The notes below the pieces were generated by a model. That model ran no database searches. It saw only the letters and a list, made by a program, of their open reading frames with translations, and had not been told where the DNA came from. 14,510 bases of DNA, taken from contig CAIUQV010000081.1 in NCBI GenBank assembly GCA_903901375.1, forward strand, positions 1 to 14,510, read 5' to 3'. Source of the stretch: an uncultured Ignavibacteriota bacterium. GTDB lineage: Bacteria > Bacteroidota > Ignavibacteria > Tepidaquicellales > Tepidaquicellaceae. The position numbers were made by a program, and so were the translations under genes. This document shows positions 7,020 to 14,435 of the stretch, piece by piece; the first letter of the stretch is position 1, and the number at the start of each line of letters is the position of its first letter.

Positions 7020-8753
7020 ATGAAATCCCTGATTACATTTTTAATTTTATTAAGTACAGTTTTGAACCTTCAGGCTCAAAACTGGGTATCGGTTACAAAT
7101 CCTTCCAAATATCAGTTAAACGTCAATAAGAATTCAAGTATTCAGATTACTTTCTCAAGGCAAATGTTATCTGCCAGTTTAAATTCCGGCAACATTAAAC
7201 TATACGGTAACATTCAGGGGTACTTCCCATGTAGTTTTGTTTACAGTCAGACTGAAAGAAAACTTACCATTACACATTCCAAGAACTTTTTGCCTGGCGA
7301 GATAATTAACGTGATTCTGAGCAATAGTATTAAGGACAGTGCAAACAACTCCATGGGGAAAATCTTTACTTTCATGTTTACCGCACAGGTTCTCCGCGGA
7401 AACGGTTTGTTTGTACAGAAAACTCCTTCTATAACTGTTGGGTCAGGACCGTATTATTGCACATGTGCTGATTTTAACAATGATGCAAAACCTGACGTGG
7501 CATTGACTAATTTTGCGTCGGGAAGTATCTCAATTCTTAACAATTCGGGAGGACTGAATTTTACAACGCAGACTATTCCAGGATTTACTAACCCGACGGG
7601 AATAGTGAGCGGTGACCTGGATTGTGACGGAGATATGGACATAGTAGCTACACTTGAGTCTCTGAACGGTATTGCAGTTTATCTTAATAACGGGAACGGA
7701 ACATTCACGTCAATGCCGTATTTTCTTACAGGTATACATCCTACTTATATTGCAATAGGATTCATTGACTCCGATATTTATCCTGATATAATTACAGCAA
7801 GCTGGGATGTGGATTTTCCGGATATCAGAGTTTACAAAGGAAACGGTAATGGTACTTTTACATTAATGCACACTTATACTACTGGTATAAGGCCTTTGTG
7901 CATTTATATCGGTGATGTGGATAATGACGGTGATAACGATGTAGGTGTTGGTATAGATTATTCAAATCCAAGAGTAGAGTTTTATCTGAATGACGGTCTT
8001 GGTAATCTTGCATTCAGTTACAGTGCTTCAACACTTGACAGACCTTACGGTATTGCGGGTAATGATATTGATGGTGACGGGAATGTGGATATTGTTGTAT
8101 CGAACAAGTACAATGCTTCTCTATCTGTATTAATGAACAATGGCAACGGGAATTTTACGAATTACATTTATCCGACTCTTGGTTCATATCCTTACGGAGT
8201 TACGCTGAACGATTTTAACAAAGACGGCAGGATTGATATAGCTACTGCATTACAGAATTCACAGAATATTGATGTTAAAATAAACACTGGTTCAGTTCCG
8301 CTTTTTGCTTCTTATTCATATCCGAATCAGTTTGGAATTTCAACAAACCTTGTTAGTTCGGATTTTGACAACGATGATGATATTGATATTGTAGTACTGG
8401 ATAATCTTTCAAACACTGTATGCGTTTATAAAAATACAGATTCGGTATCGATAAACATAGAGCCTATTGGTACTGAAATACCATCATCATTCAGTCTGCA
8501 TCAGAACTATCCGAATCCTTTTAACCCGTCAACAAAAATAAGGTTTGGGATTCCTGGTGAGAAAAACAGCTTTACAACTCTGAAAATTTACAATTCATTA
8601 GGTGTTGAGGTTAGTACTTTAATAAGTAATTATCTTAAACCGGGAATTTATGAAGTGCAGTGGGAGGCTTCAAATCTTACAAGCGGAGTATATTTTTATA
8701 CATTACAATCTGAAGTTTATTCGCAGTCTAAAAAGATGCTGCTGCTGAAGTAA
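7020..8753 (+). CDS. Secreted FG-GAP/VCBS repeat protein with Ig-like N-terminal domain and T9SS sorting domain
   Basis: This 577-residue protein has three parts after its signal peptide (cleavage probably after A19). Residues about 22-125 look like a bacterial Ig-like domain of the SbsA/Big_5 type: VSVTNPSKYQLNVNKNSSI, then ITFSRQM, then a strand ending FTFMFTA. Residues about 140-470 hold seven FG-GAP/VCBS repeats, each with an acidic D-x-D/N-x-D-x-x-x-D loop: DFNNDAKPD (from D151), DLDCDGDMD, FIDSDIYPD, DVDNDGDND, DIDGDGNVD, DFNKDGRID and DFDNDDDID (from D448). Such loops bind calcium in integrin-alpha-like propellers, so seven repeats would make one seven-bladed propeller. The third loop begins with phenylalanine and is weaker. 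The T9SS type A sorting domain starts near residue 490 (YPNPFNP at 497-503, ending KKMLLLK). The likely role is a calcium-stabilised surface or secreted binding protein. No catalytic domain is seen. Confidence 0.92.
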   Translation: MKSLITFLILLSTVLNLQAQNWVSVTNPSKYQLNVNKNSSIQITFSRQMLSASLNSGNIKLYGNIQGYFPCSFVYSQTERKLTITHSKNFLPGEIINVILSNSIKDSANNSMGKIFTFMFTAQVLRGNGLFVQKTPSITVGSGPYYCTCADFNNDAKPDVALTNFASGSISILNNSGGLNFTTQTIPGFTNPTGIVSGDLDCDGDMDIVATLESLNGIAVYLNNGNGTFTSMPYFLTGIHPTYIAIGFIDSDIYPDIITASWDVDFPDIRVYKGNGNGTFTLMHTYTTGIRPLCIYIGDVDNDGDNDVGVGIDYSNPRVEFYLNDGLGNLAFSYSASTLDRPYGIAGNDIDGDGNVDIVVSNKYNASLSVLMNNGNGNFTNYIYPTLGSYPYGVTLNDFNKDGRIDIATALQNSQNIDVKINTGSVPLFASYSYPNQFGISTNLVSSDFDNDDDIDIVVLDNLSNTVCVYKNTDSVSINIEPIGTEIPSSFSLHQNYPNPFNPSTKIRFGIPGEKNSFTTLKIYNSLGVEVSTLISNYLKPGIYEVQWEASNLTSGVYFYTLQSEVYSQSKKMLLLK

Positions 8754-8774
8754 AGTAAGCAGAATACAGAATAT

Positions 8775-8812
8775 AAAAAAGCTGCACAGGAATTATCGGT
8801 GCAGCTTTTTTT
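8775..8812. terminator. Bidirectional terminator between convergent genes
   Basis: AAAAAAGCTGCAC (8775-8787) pairs with GTGCAGCTTTTTT (8799-8811) around an 11-base loop. The T-run on the plus strand ends the FG-GAP gene (stop at 8753). The A-run gives a T-run on the minus strand, serving the convergent gene whose stop is at 8833-8835. Confidence 0.88.
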
Positions 8813-8832
8813 AAATTGTTTAGACGTAAATG

Positions 8833-9648
8833 TTATTTGATTAATAACATTCTTTTGGTTTCTGTAAATCCGTTTGAAGTGATTTTATAGAAATACACAC
8901 CGCTGTTTAAATCAGAACCGTTGAATGAAGTTTCATAAGTCCCTTGCTGAAATTTTCCGTTCACGAGTGTCCTCACTTGTTTACCTGCTGCGTCGTATAC
9001 TGAAATTTTGACTTCTCCAGCTTTCACTACATCGAATTTAATACTTGTGGATGGATTAAACGGGTTCGGATAATTCTGATATAACTTCAGACTTTTGATT
9101 ATGTTCTGATTATTTCTAACTCCTGCGGGTACTGAAATCATCACAAGTTTATCAGATGCAAAGTTCCAGAAATCTCCGCCGTTTGTACCGTCAAAGTTAA
9201 CGCTGTTTCCGTTTGCAAATAAAGTATCATACCCTAAAACTGTGGGTGCGATATATTGAAAACTGAAACTGACTGTATCATTAAGCGGTAATTTTGGCTC
9301 AACGTGTGTAAGTTCATCTCCCATTTTCTGAAGACCGGAACCAGATATAATGTCTAAAGTCCCGTGTCCGGCAGCAATGTTAGTACCGGCTTTAACAAGC
9401 GGTCCGCCGGAAATTTTAACAGTAAAAGTTGCCGTATCACCCGGAGGCATAACATTCGGACCTGAGATAATAACTGAAACCGAATTACTCGGGTTCGGGT
9501 CGTGGCAGGTGCATCCCGGATCGGGACCTTTGTGTGTTCTGCCTGTGATACCTGTTGGGTATGCATAAGCAATGATTGTGACTAAGGCAACGAAAGATAT
9601 GACAAGCGTTGCCGTAAACACGCTTTTTGTAAAGTGTTTGTTTTTCAA
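8833..9648 (-). CDS. Secreted choice-of-anchor-V-like protein with C-T-C-H motif and T9SS sorting domain
   Basis: I choose the TTG at 9648-9646 as start, giving 271 residues. AGGAG lies five bases before it (9658-9654), and the protein then begins MKNKHFTKS followed by a hydrophobic export segment ending near AYA (27-29). An in-frame ATG at 9684 would add twelve polar residues and has no ribosome-binding site. Mature residues 32-48 contain GITGRTHKGPDPGCTCHDP (C46, C48, H49). Next comes a beta-sandwich with ISGPNVMPPGDTATFTV and a G-D-E-L-T-H segment. This resembles the choice-of-anchor V family, whose members often carry a C-x-x-C-H motif here; this copy has one residue fewer between the cysteines. 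The C-terminus is a T9SS type A sorting domain (YPNPFNP at 193-199, ending KRMLLIK). Covalent heme binding is not supported by C-x-C-H; a metal site or disulfide is possible. Function is unknown. Confidence 0.82.
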   Translation of the reverse strand: MKNKHFTKSVFTATLVISFVALVTIIAYAYPTGITGRTHKGPDPGCTCHDPNPSNSVSVIISGPNVMPPGDTATFTVKISGGPLVKAGTNIAAGHGTLDIISGSGLQKMGDELTHVEPKLPLNDTVSFSFQYIAPTVLGYDTLFANGNSVNFDGTNGGDFWNFASDKLVMISVPAGVRNNQNIIKSLKLYQNYPNPFNPSTSIKFDVVKAGEVKISVYDAAGKQVRTLVNGKFQQGTYETSFNGSDLNSGVYFYKITSNGFTETKRMLLIK

Positions 9649-9653
9649 TTGTT

Positions 9654-9658
9654 CTCCT
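9654..9658 (-). promoter_or_regulatory. Shine-Dalgarno sequence that fixes a TTG start
   Basis: On the minus strand AGGAG is followed by AACAA and then TTG at 9648-9646. The five-base spacing is ideal, and the motif lies inside the reading frame of the longer ATG alternative. That argues for initiation at TTG. Confidence 0.65.
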
Positions 9659-9813
9659 TTTTGTTGTTCTATGATTGACAACAAAACTAAAGCAATTAAT
9701 GTTCATACATATAATTGTTTTTAAGAGAATTTAATCAACCTTAAATATGGTTAAATTGCAGGAAAGAGTTTTCGTCTATGAAATCTTGAAAGTTTTATAT
9801 ATCGTAAATTGCT

Positions 9814-10122
9814 TTAATTACCGCTGTTTGAGATAAGATAACCTTTTCCATTACATCTCCAGCATTTAACATTTACAGGTACACCTGTTCTTTGAATATT
9901 TAAAGCTCTTGCACCTTTGCATACAGGGCAGTCATATCTGATTTCAGTTGTTGGAGCTTCGACTGATAAACAAGTATTTCCATTCTCATCATATCTGTCA
10001 TATTCATACAATGTTACTACAGCTTTTGCTTTAAATGCAGTTTGTTTAGTTTGTGATAATACAATTGAAGTTGTTAAGAATGAAGCTGTTAAAACGAAAA
10101 ATATAAATATTGTATGTCTCAT
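9814..10122 (-). CDS. Small exported protein with a DnaJ-like paired cysteine motif
   Basis: This 102-residue protein starts with a typical signal peptide (MRHTIFIFFVLTASF onwards, cleavage probably after S23). The mature part, about 79 residues, carries C65-P-V-C68-K-G and C87-W-R-C90-N-G-K-G, plus an additional C51. The second unit matches the C-x-x-C-x-G-x-G repeat of the DnaJ central zinc-binding domain, and the first keeps C-x-x-C-x-G. Together they would form one four-cysteine zinc site. DnaJ cysteine-rich repeats are normally cytoplasmic, so an exported single-site version is unusual. I do not recognise a named family. It lies 165 bases upstream of the C-T-C-H cargo gene on the same strand with no clear terminator between, so the two may be co-transcribed. 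There is no Shine-Dalgarno sequence before its ATG. Confidence 0.75.
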   Translation of the reverse strand: MRHTIFIFFVLTASFLTTSIVLSQTKQTAFKAKAVVTLYEYDRYDENGNTCLSVEAPTTEIRYDCPVCKGARALNIQRTGVPVNVKCWRCNGKGYLISNSGN

Positions 10123-10204
10123 AATATTAGAATTTAAATAAAGACAATATACACTTTCAATAATTATATATAGAAATTAAGATAAATACAATACTCAATC
10201 ATTG

Positions 10205-10241
10205 AACAAAAAAAGCCGTTAATACAATTAACGGCTTCTTT
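10205..10241 (-). terminator. Terminator of the PorV/PorQ-like gene
   Basis: AAGCCGTTAAT (10213-10223) pairs perfectly over 11 bp with ATTAACGGCTT (10227-10237) around the loop ACA. On the minus strand the stem is followed by a long T-run (complement of the A-run ending at 10212). It sits about 20 bases after the stop codon at 10263-10261. A weaker T-rich stretch also follows on the plus strand. Confidence 0.88.
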
Positions 10242-10260
10242 TATACATTAATAAATTCTT

Positions 10261-11292
10261 TTATTTACGTTTAAACTTATCTTCGTCGAGAGTGAAAGTT
10301 AATGAAATACGATGTGTATTGCCAAGCTGTTCATCGCCATCGAACTTTGCGAATGAATAGTCGATATTAATCTTCGGGAGTTTAATTCCTGCTCCAAGTG
10401 TAAGGTTTCCGATTTCGTTATAACCTCCGCGTATGCTGAAAAGGTTTGAATAATTGTATTCCAGTCCGCCGTGAAAATCGAACGATACGGCACCAACGTT
10501 GAAATTAGATGCAGTTCTTCTGTTCTCAAACCTTACGTCGAGGTCACTTGCCGGAACGAATGTGCCGTTCAGGAAAGGAACCGGGATAACGTATGCCGCA
10601 CCGATTTTAGCAGTGGGGGATATGTTCTCTTTTTTTCCGGTGCTCCATGCAAGATATGTGGTTGTTACATCCTGCAGATTAGCACCAAGCATTAACCTTT
10701 CAATAGGGTTGTATGCAAGTCCTAAATCGAAACCAAGTCCCCAGGCAGACTCTTCTGCGAGCGAACGTCTTATAACTTTGAAGTTAGCTCCGTAAGAAAA
10801 CTTTTCGTTTTGTTTCTTGGAATAAGTTAGAAGGAATGCATAATCGTTTGAATTGAAATATGTTATTCTGTCAGGGTCTAGTCTTTCACCCGGGTCTAAT
10901 TGTCCGTTTCCGTTAAGGTCAATAAGTGCATTCCTTGTATCGGGAATGTCTGAAATGCCGTTAATAATTACGCTTAAACCAAGTGACTGATTTTTTCCGA
11001 TAGGAATTCCAACTGCTCCGTAATTATAGTTCAGCAGGTTTCCAAACCTTGCGTCGTGCATTAATGAAAACTGCGGATAATCAAGTTTAGACAAAAGAGC
11101 AGGATTCCAGTAACCAGCTGTTACGTCGTTTACGAGAGCTACATAGGCACTACCCATTCCAAGCGGTCTTCCGCCAACACCAATGGCAAGAAATTCACCG
11201 GCATATTTACTTCCGTTACCCTGTGAAAAACCTGAATCATTAAGAATTGCGAGGAATGCAATTACGATTATCGAAATTTTGATGTATTTCAT
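10261..11292 (-). CDS. PorV/PorQ-family outer-membrane beta-barrel protein
   Basis: This 343-residue protein has a signal peptide (about 1-24, ending GFSQ) and the family's N-terminal signature at about 29-66: SKYAGEFLAIGVGGRPLGMG, then SAYVALVNDVTAGYWNPALL. The rest alternates amphipathic strands and loops as in FadL-like barrels of the PorV/PorQ/UPF0164 group. In T9SS, PorV binds the C-terminal sorting domains of cargo and carries them to the attachment complex, while PorQ acts in that complex. Four T9SS cargo genes lie nearby, which fits such a role, although these genomes usually have many paralogues and I cannot say which one this is. Residues 125-136 (DLNGNGQLDPGE) form a complete EF-hand-type calcium loop within what should be an external loop. 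The gene has its own terminator and is divergent from the DPP5-like gene. No Shine-Dalgarno sequence is seen. Confidence 0.85.
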   Translation of the reverse strand: MKYIKISIIVIAFLAILNDSGFSQGNGSKYAGEFLAIGVGGRPLGMGSAYVALVNDVTAGYWNPALLSKLDYPQFSLMHDARFGNLLNYNYGAVGIPIGKNQSLGLSVIINGISDIPDTRNALIDLNGNGQLDPGERLDPDRITYFNSNDYAFLLTYSKKQNEKFSYGANFKVIRRSLAEESAWGLGFDLGLAYNPIERLMLGANLQDVTTTYLAWSTGKKENISPTAKIGAAYVIPVPFLNGTFVPASDLDVRFENRRTASNFNVGAVSFDFHGGLEYNYSNLFSIRGGYNEIGNLTLGAGIKLPKINIDYSFAKFDGDEQLGNTHRISLTFTLDEDKFKRK

Positions 11293-11310
11293 GTTTTTAA
11301 AAATTTTGTT

Positions 11311-11327
11311 TTGTACAATTTGTACAA
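11311..11327. promoter_or_regulatory. Tandem TTGTACAA palindromes upstream of the PorV/PorQ-like gene
   Basis: The 8-bp palindrome TTGTACAA occurs at 11311-11318 and 11320-11327, one base apart. It lies 19 to 35 bases before the start codon of the minus-strand gene at 11292, so it falls in the promoter or 5' leader. A dimeric regulator site is possible but not shown. Confidence 0.35.
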
Positions 11328-11457
11328 TATGCCTATATGCACTCTCCTGTGATTTTATTAATTATCTTAATTTAAAGTAAATAAATCAATACTAAAAGGA
11401 AAAAATCGAATAAAAGTATTAATATGTAAACCTGGAAAAATTCCTCTTATTTAGACT

Positions 11458-11489
11458 ATTGATTTAAAAATCAATTTTATTGAGTCAAT
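11458..11489. promoter_or_regulatory. ATTGA/TCAAT half-site cluster upstream of the DPP5-like gene
   Basis: ATTGATTT-AA-AAATCAAT (11458-11475) is an 8-bp inverted repeat. It is followed by ATTGA-G-TCAAT (11479-11489), a second palindrome with the same half-site. The two ATTGA halves begin 21 bases apart, about two helical turns. The cluster ends 33 bases before the ATG at 11523. The region is very AT-rich, so chance is a real alternative. Confidence 0.3.
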
Positions 11490-11522
11490 ATTTTGATTAA
11501 TTTTAGTACAATTAATATTTAA

Positions 11523-13613
11523 ATGAAAATGAGAAAATTACTTTTAGCAGTTGTAGGATTATTCCTTGTTATAATTAACCTGACTCAGGCACAGGATAAA
11601 TTTGCCACGATTCTATCAAATACTGAACAAAAACTCAGTTCTGATATTATGACACCGGAAGTACTCTGGTCTTTTGGCAGAATAACCGAACTTACGGTTT
11701 CACCTGACGAACAGACTGTGGTATATGCCGTAAGATATTTTAATATTAAACTTAATAAAGGACAGACTGACTTTTACAGTGTAAATGTCGATGGTTCGAA
11801 TAAGAAAAGAATTACGGAATCTTCTGACGCAAAATTCGGGCTGAAGTTCAGACCTGACGGGAAAAAGATAGGGTACATTTCGAACAGAAGCGGATCAATG
11901 CAGATATGGGAAATGAACCCGGATGGAAGTGATTTAATGCAGAGGTCAGAGATTACCGATGGTGTGAATGATTTTAAATATTCACCCGACATGACAAAAG
12001 TGCTTTATCTGAAAGATGTAAAAGTAGATAAAAATGTTCAGGATGTATATTCGGATTTACCTAAAGCCAATGCAAGGATAATAGATGATTTAATGTACAG
12101 GCACTGGGATGAATGGGAAGACGGATTGTACAGCCATGTTTTTATTTCTGATTACGGCCGCGGATACATCAAAGACGGGCTTGATATAAATGAAGGTGAA
12201 GGCTGGGATACGCCTGTAAAGCCATTTGGCGGAGTAGAACAGATAAACTGGAGTGTGGATTCAAAGAAGATTGCATACACAAGCAAAAAGATGAGAGGTA
12301 AACAATATGCAATTTCGACTAACTCTGATGTATACCTTTATGATTTGGGTTCGAAGCAGACTGTAAACCTTTCTGAAGGTATGATGGGTTATGACGTAGG
12401 GCCTGTGTTTTCTCCCGACGGAAAGTATATTGCCTGGACGAGTATGGAACGCGACGGATATGAATCAGACAAGACAAGATTGTTTATGCTTAACTTATTA
12501 ACTAATGAAAAGACATACTGCACAAAGGATTTAGACCAGTATGCAGAGAATCACGAATTTACAAAGGATAGCAAAGAAATATATTTTACGAGCGGAGTGA
12601 GAGGTACTCAGGAAATTTACAGGTATGATATAGCTGCAGGGAAGAACACAAGAGCAACAGATGGACAGCATAATTATATTTCTGTAACTAAGGCGGGAAA
12701 TAATTTGATCGCTATGAGGCAGTCAATGTCAAAACCGACTGAAATATATTCTGTGAATCCTGCAAACGGTGAAGCAAAGGAAATAAGTTTTGTAAACAAA
12801 GGAATGCTTGACCAGGTGAAGATAGGTGAGGTTAAGAAAAGAATGGTTAAGACAACTGACAATAAGGATATGCTTGCGTGGGTTGTGTATCCTCCTAACT
12901 TTGACCCGAATAAAAAATATCCGACACTGCTGTTCTGCGAAGGTGGACCTCAGAGTACTGTCGACCAGTTCTGGAGCTACAGATGGAATTTTCAGATGAT
13001 GGCTGCAAACGGATACATTATAATAGCTCCGAACAGACGGGGTGTACCGTCATTCGGAATGGAATGGCTTGAACAGATTAGCGGTGATTACGGCGGGCAG
13101 AATATGAAGGATTATTTAAGTGCGATTGATGATATATCCTCAGAGCCTTATGTGGATAAAGATAAACTCGGAGCCGTAGGTGCGAGTTACGGTGGTTTTT
13201 CGATTTTCTGGCTTGCAGGAAATCATGATAAAAGGTTCAAAGCTTTTATAGCACACGATGGTATGTTTAATCTTGAAAGTCAGTATCTGGAAACAGAAGA
13301 AATGTGGTTTGTAAACTGGGATTTGGGTGGACCTTTCTGGGATAAAGACAATAAAGTAGCACAAAAGACTTATGATATTTCTCCGCATAAATTTGTAAAG
13401 AACTGGGATACGCCAATATTAGTGATTCACGGGGAAAGAGATTACAGAATTGCTTACACACAGGCAATGCAGGCGTTCAACGCAGCTGTTTTACTTGGTG
13501 TGCCTGCAAGATTGCTGCTGCTGCCCGAAGAAAATCACTGGGTATTATCGCCGCAAAACGGTATATTATGGCAAAGAACATTTTTCGGATGGCTTGATAA
13601 ATATTTAAAATAG
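11523..13613 (+). CDS. dpp5: S9 family serine peptidase, dipeptidyl-peptidase 5-like
   Basis: This 696-residue protein has a signal peptide (cleavage probably after A23), an N-terminal beta-propeller (about 45-410, with TolB/PD40-like turns such as FRPDGKKIGYISNRSG and FSPDGKYIAWTS), and a C-terminal alpha/beta-hydrolase domain (about 430-696). The catalytic triad is visible: S555 in GASYGG, D640 in HGERDYR, and H672 in EENHWV. The stretches GGPQSTVDQFWSYRWNFQ, APNRRGVPSFG, EQISGDYGGQNMKDYL and FFGWLDKYLK closely match my memory of Porphyromonas gingivalis DPP5. That enzyme removes N-terminal dipeptides with hydrophobic or small P1 residues in the periplasm and is about 680 residues long. The likely role is periplasmic peptide breakdown for amino-acid nutrition. 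It has no T9SS sorting domain, consistent with periplasmic location. The gene is alone on its strand after a divergent promoter region, and its ATG has no Shine-Dalgarno sequence. Confidence 0.93.
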   Translation: MKMRKLLLAVVGLFLVIINLTQAQDKFATILSNTEQKLSSDIMTPEVLWSFGRITELTVSPDEQTVVYAVRYFNIKLNKGQTDFYSVNVDGSNKKRITESSDAKFGLKFRPDGKKIGYISNRSGSMQIWEMNPDGSDLMQRSEITDGVNDFKYSPDMTKVLYLKDVKVDKNVQDVYSDLPKANARIIDDLMYRHWDEWEDGLYSHVFISDYGRGYIKDGLDINEGEGWDTPVKPFGGVEQINWSVDSKKIAYTSKKMRGKQYAISTNSDVYLYDLGSKQTVNLSEGMMGYDVGPVFSPDGKYIAWTSMERDGYESDKTRLFMLNLLTNEKTYCTKDLDQYAENHEFTKDSKEIYFTSGVRGTQEIYRYDIAAGKNTRATDGQHNYISVTKAGNNLIAMRQSMSKPTEIYSVNPANGEAKEISFVNKGMLDQVKIGEVKKRMVKTTDNKDMLAWVVYPPNFDPNKKYPTLLFCEGGPQSTVDQFWSYRWNFQMMAANGYIIIAPNRRGVPSFGMEWLEQISGDYGGQNMKDYLSAIDDISSEPYVDKDKLGAVGASYGGFSIFWLAGNHDKRFKAFIAHDGMFNLESQYLETEEMWFVNWDLGGPFWDKDNKVAQKTYDISPHKFVKNWDTPILVIHGERDYRIAYTQAMQAFNAAVLLGVPARLLLLPEENHWVLSPQNGILWQRTFFGWLDKYLK

Positions 13614-13659
13614 TATTTCCGGCAAAGAGATATAAATAGTTTTTTCTAATCGGGTTATG

Positions 13660-13688
13660 GAATAAGCGGATTTTAAATTAACTTATTC
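13660..13688. promoter_or_regulatory. Inverted repeat just upstream of radC
   Basis: GAATAAG (13660-13666) and CTTATTC (13682-13688) form a perfect 7-bp inverted repeat with a 15-base spacer. It ends five bases before the ATG at 13694. It may be an operator or a leader hairpin near the ribosome-binding region. No T-run follows it, so it is not a terminator for the upstream peptidase gene. Confidence 0.25.
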
Positions 13689-13693
13689 ATATT

Positions 13694-14431
13694 ATGGAAG
13701 CAAAAATCTTATCTATCGAAGGAAGTAAAGTTAGACGTTCAGCCGTAAAGGATATGCCAAAGAATGAAAGGCCGCGTGAGAAGCTGCTCACAAAGGGTAC
13801 CAGGGCAATGAGCGATTATGAACTTCTTGCTATACTTTTGCGTACTGGCATTAAAGGCGAAAACGTTCTTGATTTATCAAAGAGGATTATAGGCGAGTTC
13901 CGTTCTCTTGAATACCTGTTTGAAGCATCAATGCAGGATTTGATGAAAATTAAAGGCATAGGTATGGCTAAGGCAGCTGAACTTACTTCCTGTATCACTC
14001 TTGCAAAAAGGTATTCGAAGGAAAGAGTTAATAACGAAAACCTCCGGCTTTCAAGACAGTCTATTACTGACCCTGAAATTGCGGCAAAATTTATCAGAGA
14101 TCATATTGAAGATTTTTCAAAAGAACATTTCTTTGTTCTTAATCTTGACGTAAGAAACAGGATAATAGATGCAGACCTGATTTCAAAAGGAACTCTGACA
14201 GCGAGCCTGGTTCATCCAAGAGAGACATTTGAGAGTGCAATAAGGAAACATTCTGCAAGTATTATCGTATCTCATAATCATCCTTCGGGAGACGTCAGTC
14301 CTTCGGAAGAAGATATAAGAATTTCCAGAAGACTAAAAGATTCAGGAAAGATTCTCGGGATTGAATTGCTTGACCACATTATTCTCACGAAGGATAAATT
14401 TTGTAGTTTAAAAGATAAAGGATTAATATAA
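13694..14431 (+). CDS. radC: RadC family JAB/MPN-domain protein
   Basis: This 245-residue protein matches RadC (UPF0758). The N-terminal part has NERPREKLLTKG, SDYELLAILLRTG and a helix-hairpin-helix-type segment around LMKIKGIGMAKAAEL. The C-terminal half is a JAB/MPN metalloprotease-like domain. Its metal motif H194-N-H196-P-S-G, followed by D207 in PSEED, is intact, with a conserved HPRET segment upstream. The name reflects an old DNA-repair assignment; the biochemical role in bacteria remains unsettled. The first 20 residues before MPKNERP are an extension relative to the conserved core. An alternative start at M21 (13754) is possible, and no ribosome-binding site decides between them. 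The J-domain gene starts four bases after its stop, so the pair is almost certainly co-transcribed. Confidence 0.93.
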   Translation: MEAKILSIEGSKVRRSAVKDMPKNERPREKLLTKGTRAMSDYELLAILLRTGIKGENVLDLSKRIIGEFRSLEYLFEASMQDLMKIKGIGMAKAAELTSCITLAKRYSKERVNNENLRLSRQSITDPEIAAKFIRDHIEDFSKEHFFVLNLDVRNRIIDADLISKGTLTASLVHPRETFESAIRKHSASIIVSHNHPSGDVSPSEEDIRISRRLKDSGKILGIELLDHIILTKDKFCSLKDKGLI

Positions 14432-14435
14432 ATAT

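Noticed and set aside
9649..9684. Twelve-codon N-terminal extension of the C-T-C-H cargo, from an ATG at 9684
   Set aside because: It would put a polar segment before the signal peptide and overlap the AGGAG ribosome-binding site of the TTG start at 9648. No SD precedes the ATG.
10499..10795. 98-codon plus-strand open frame opposite the PorV/PorQ-like gene
   Set aside because: The minus-strand frame has family signatures and a matching terminator; this one is a shadow.
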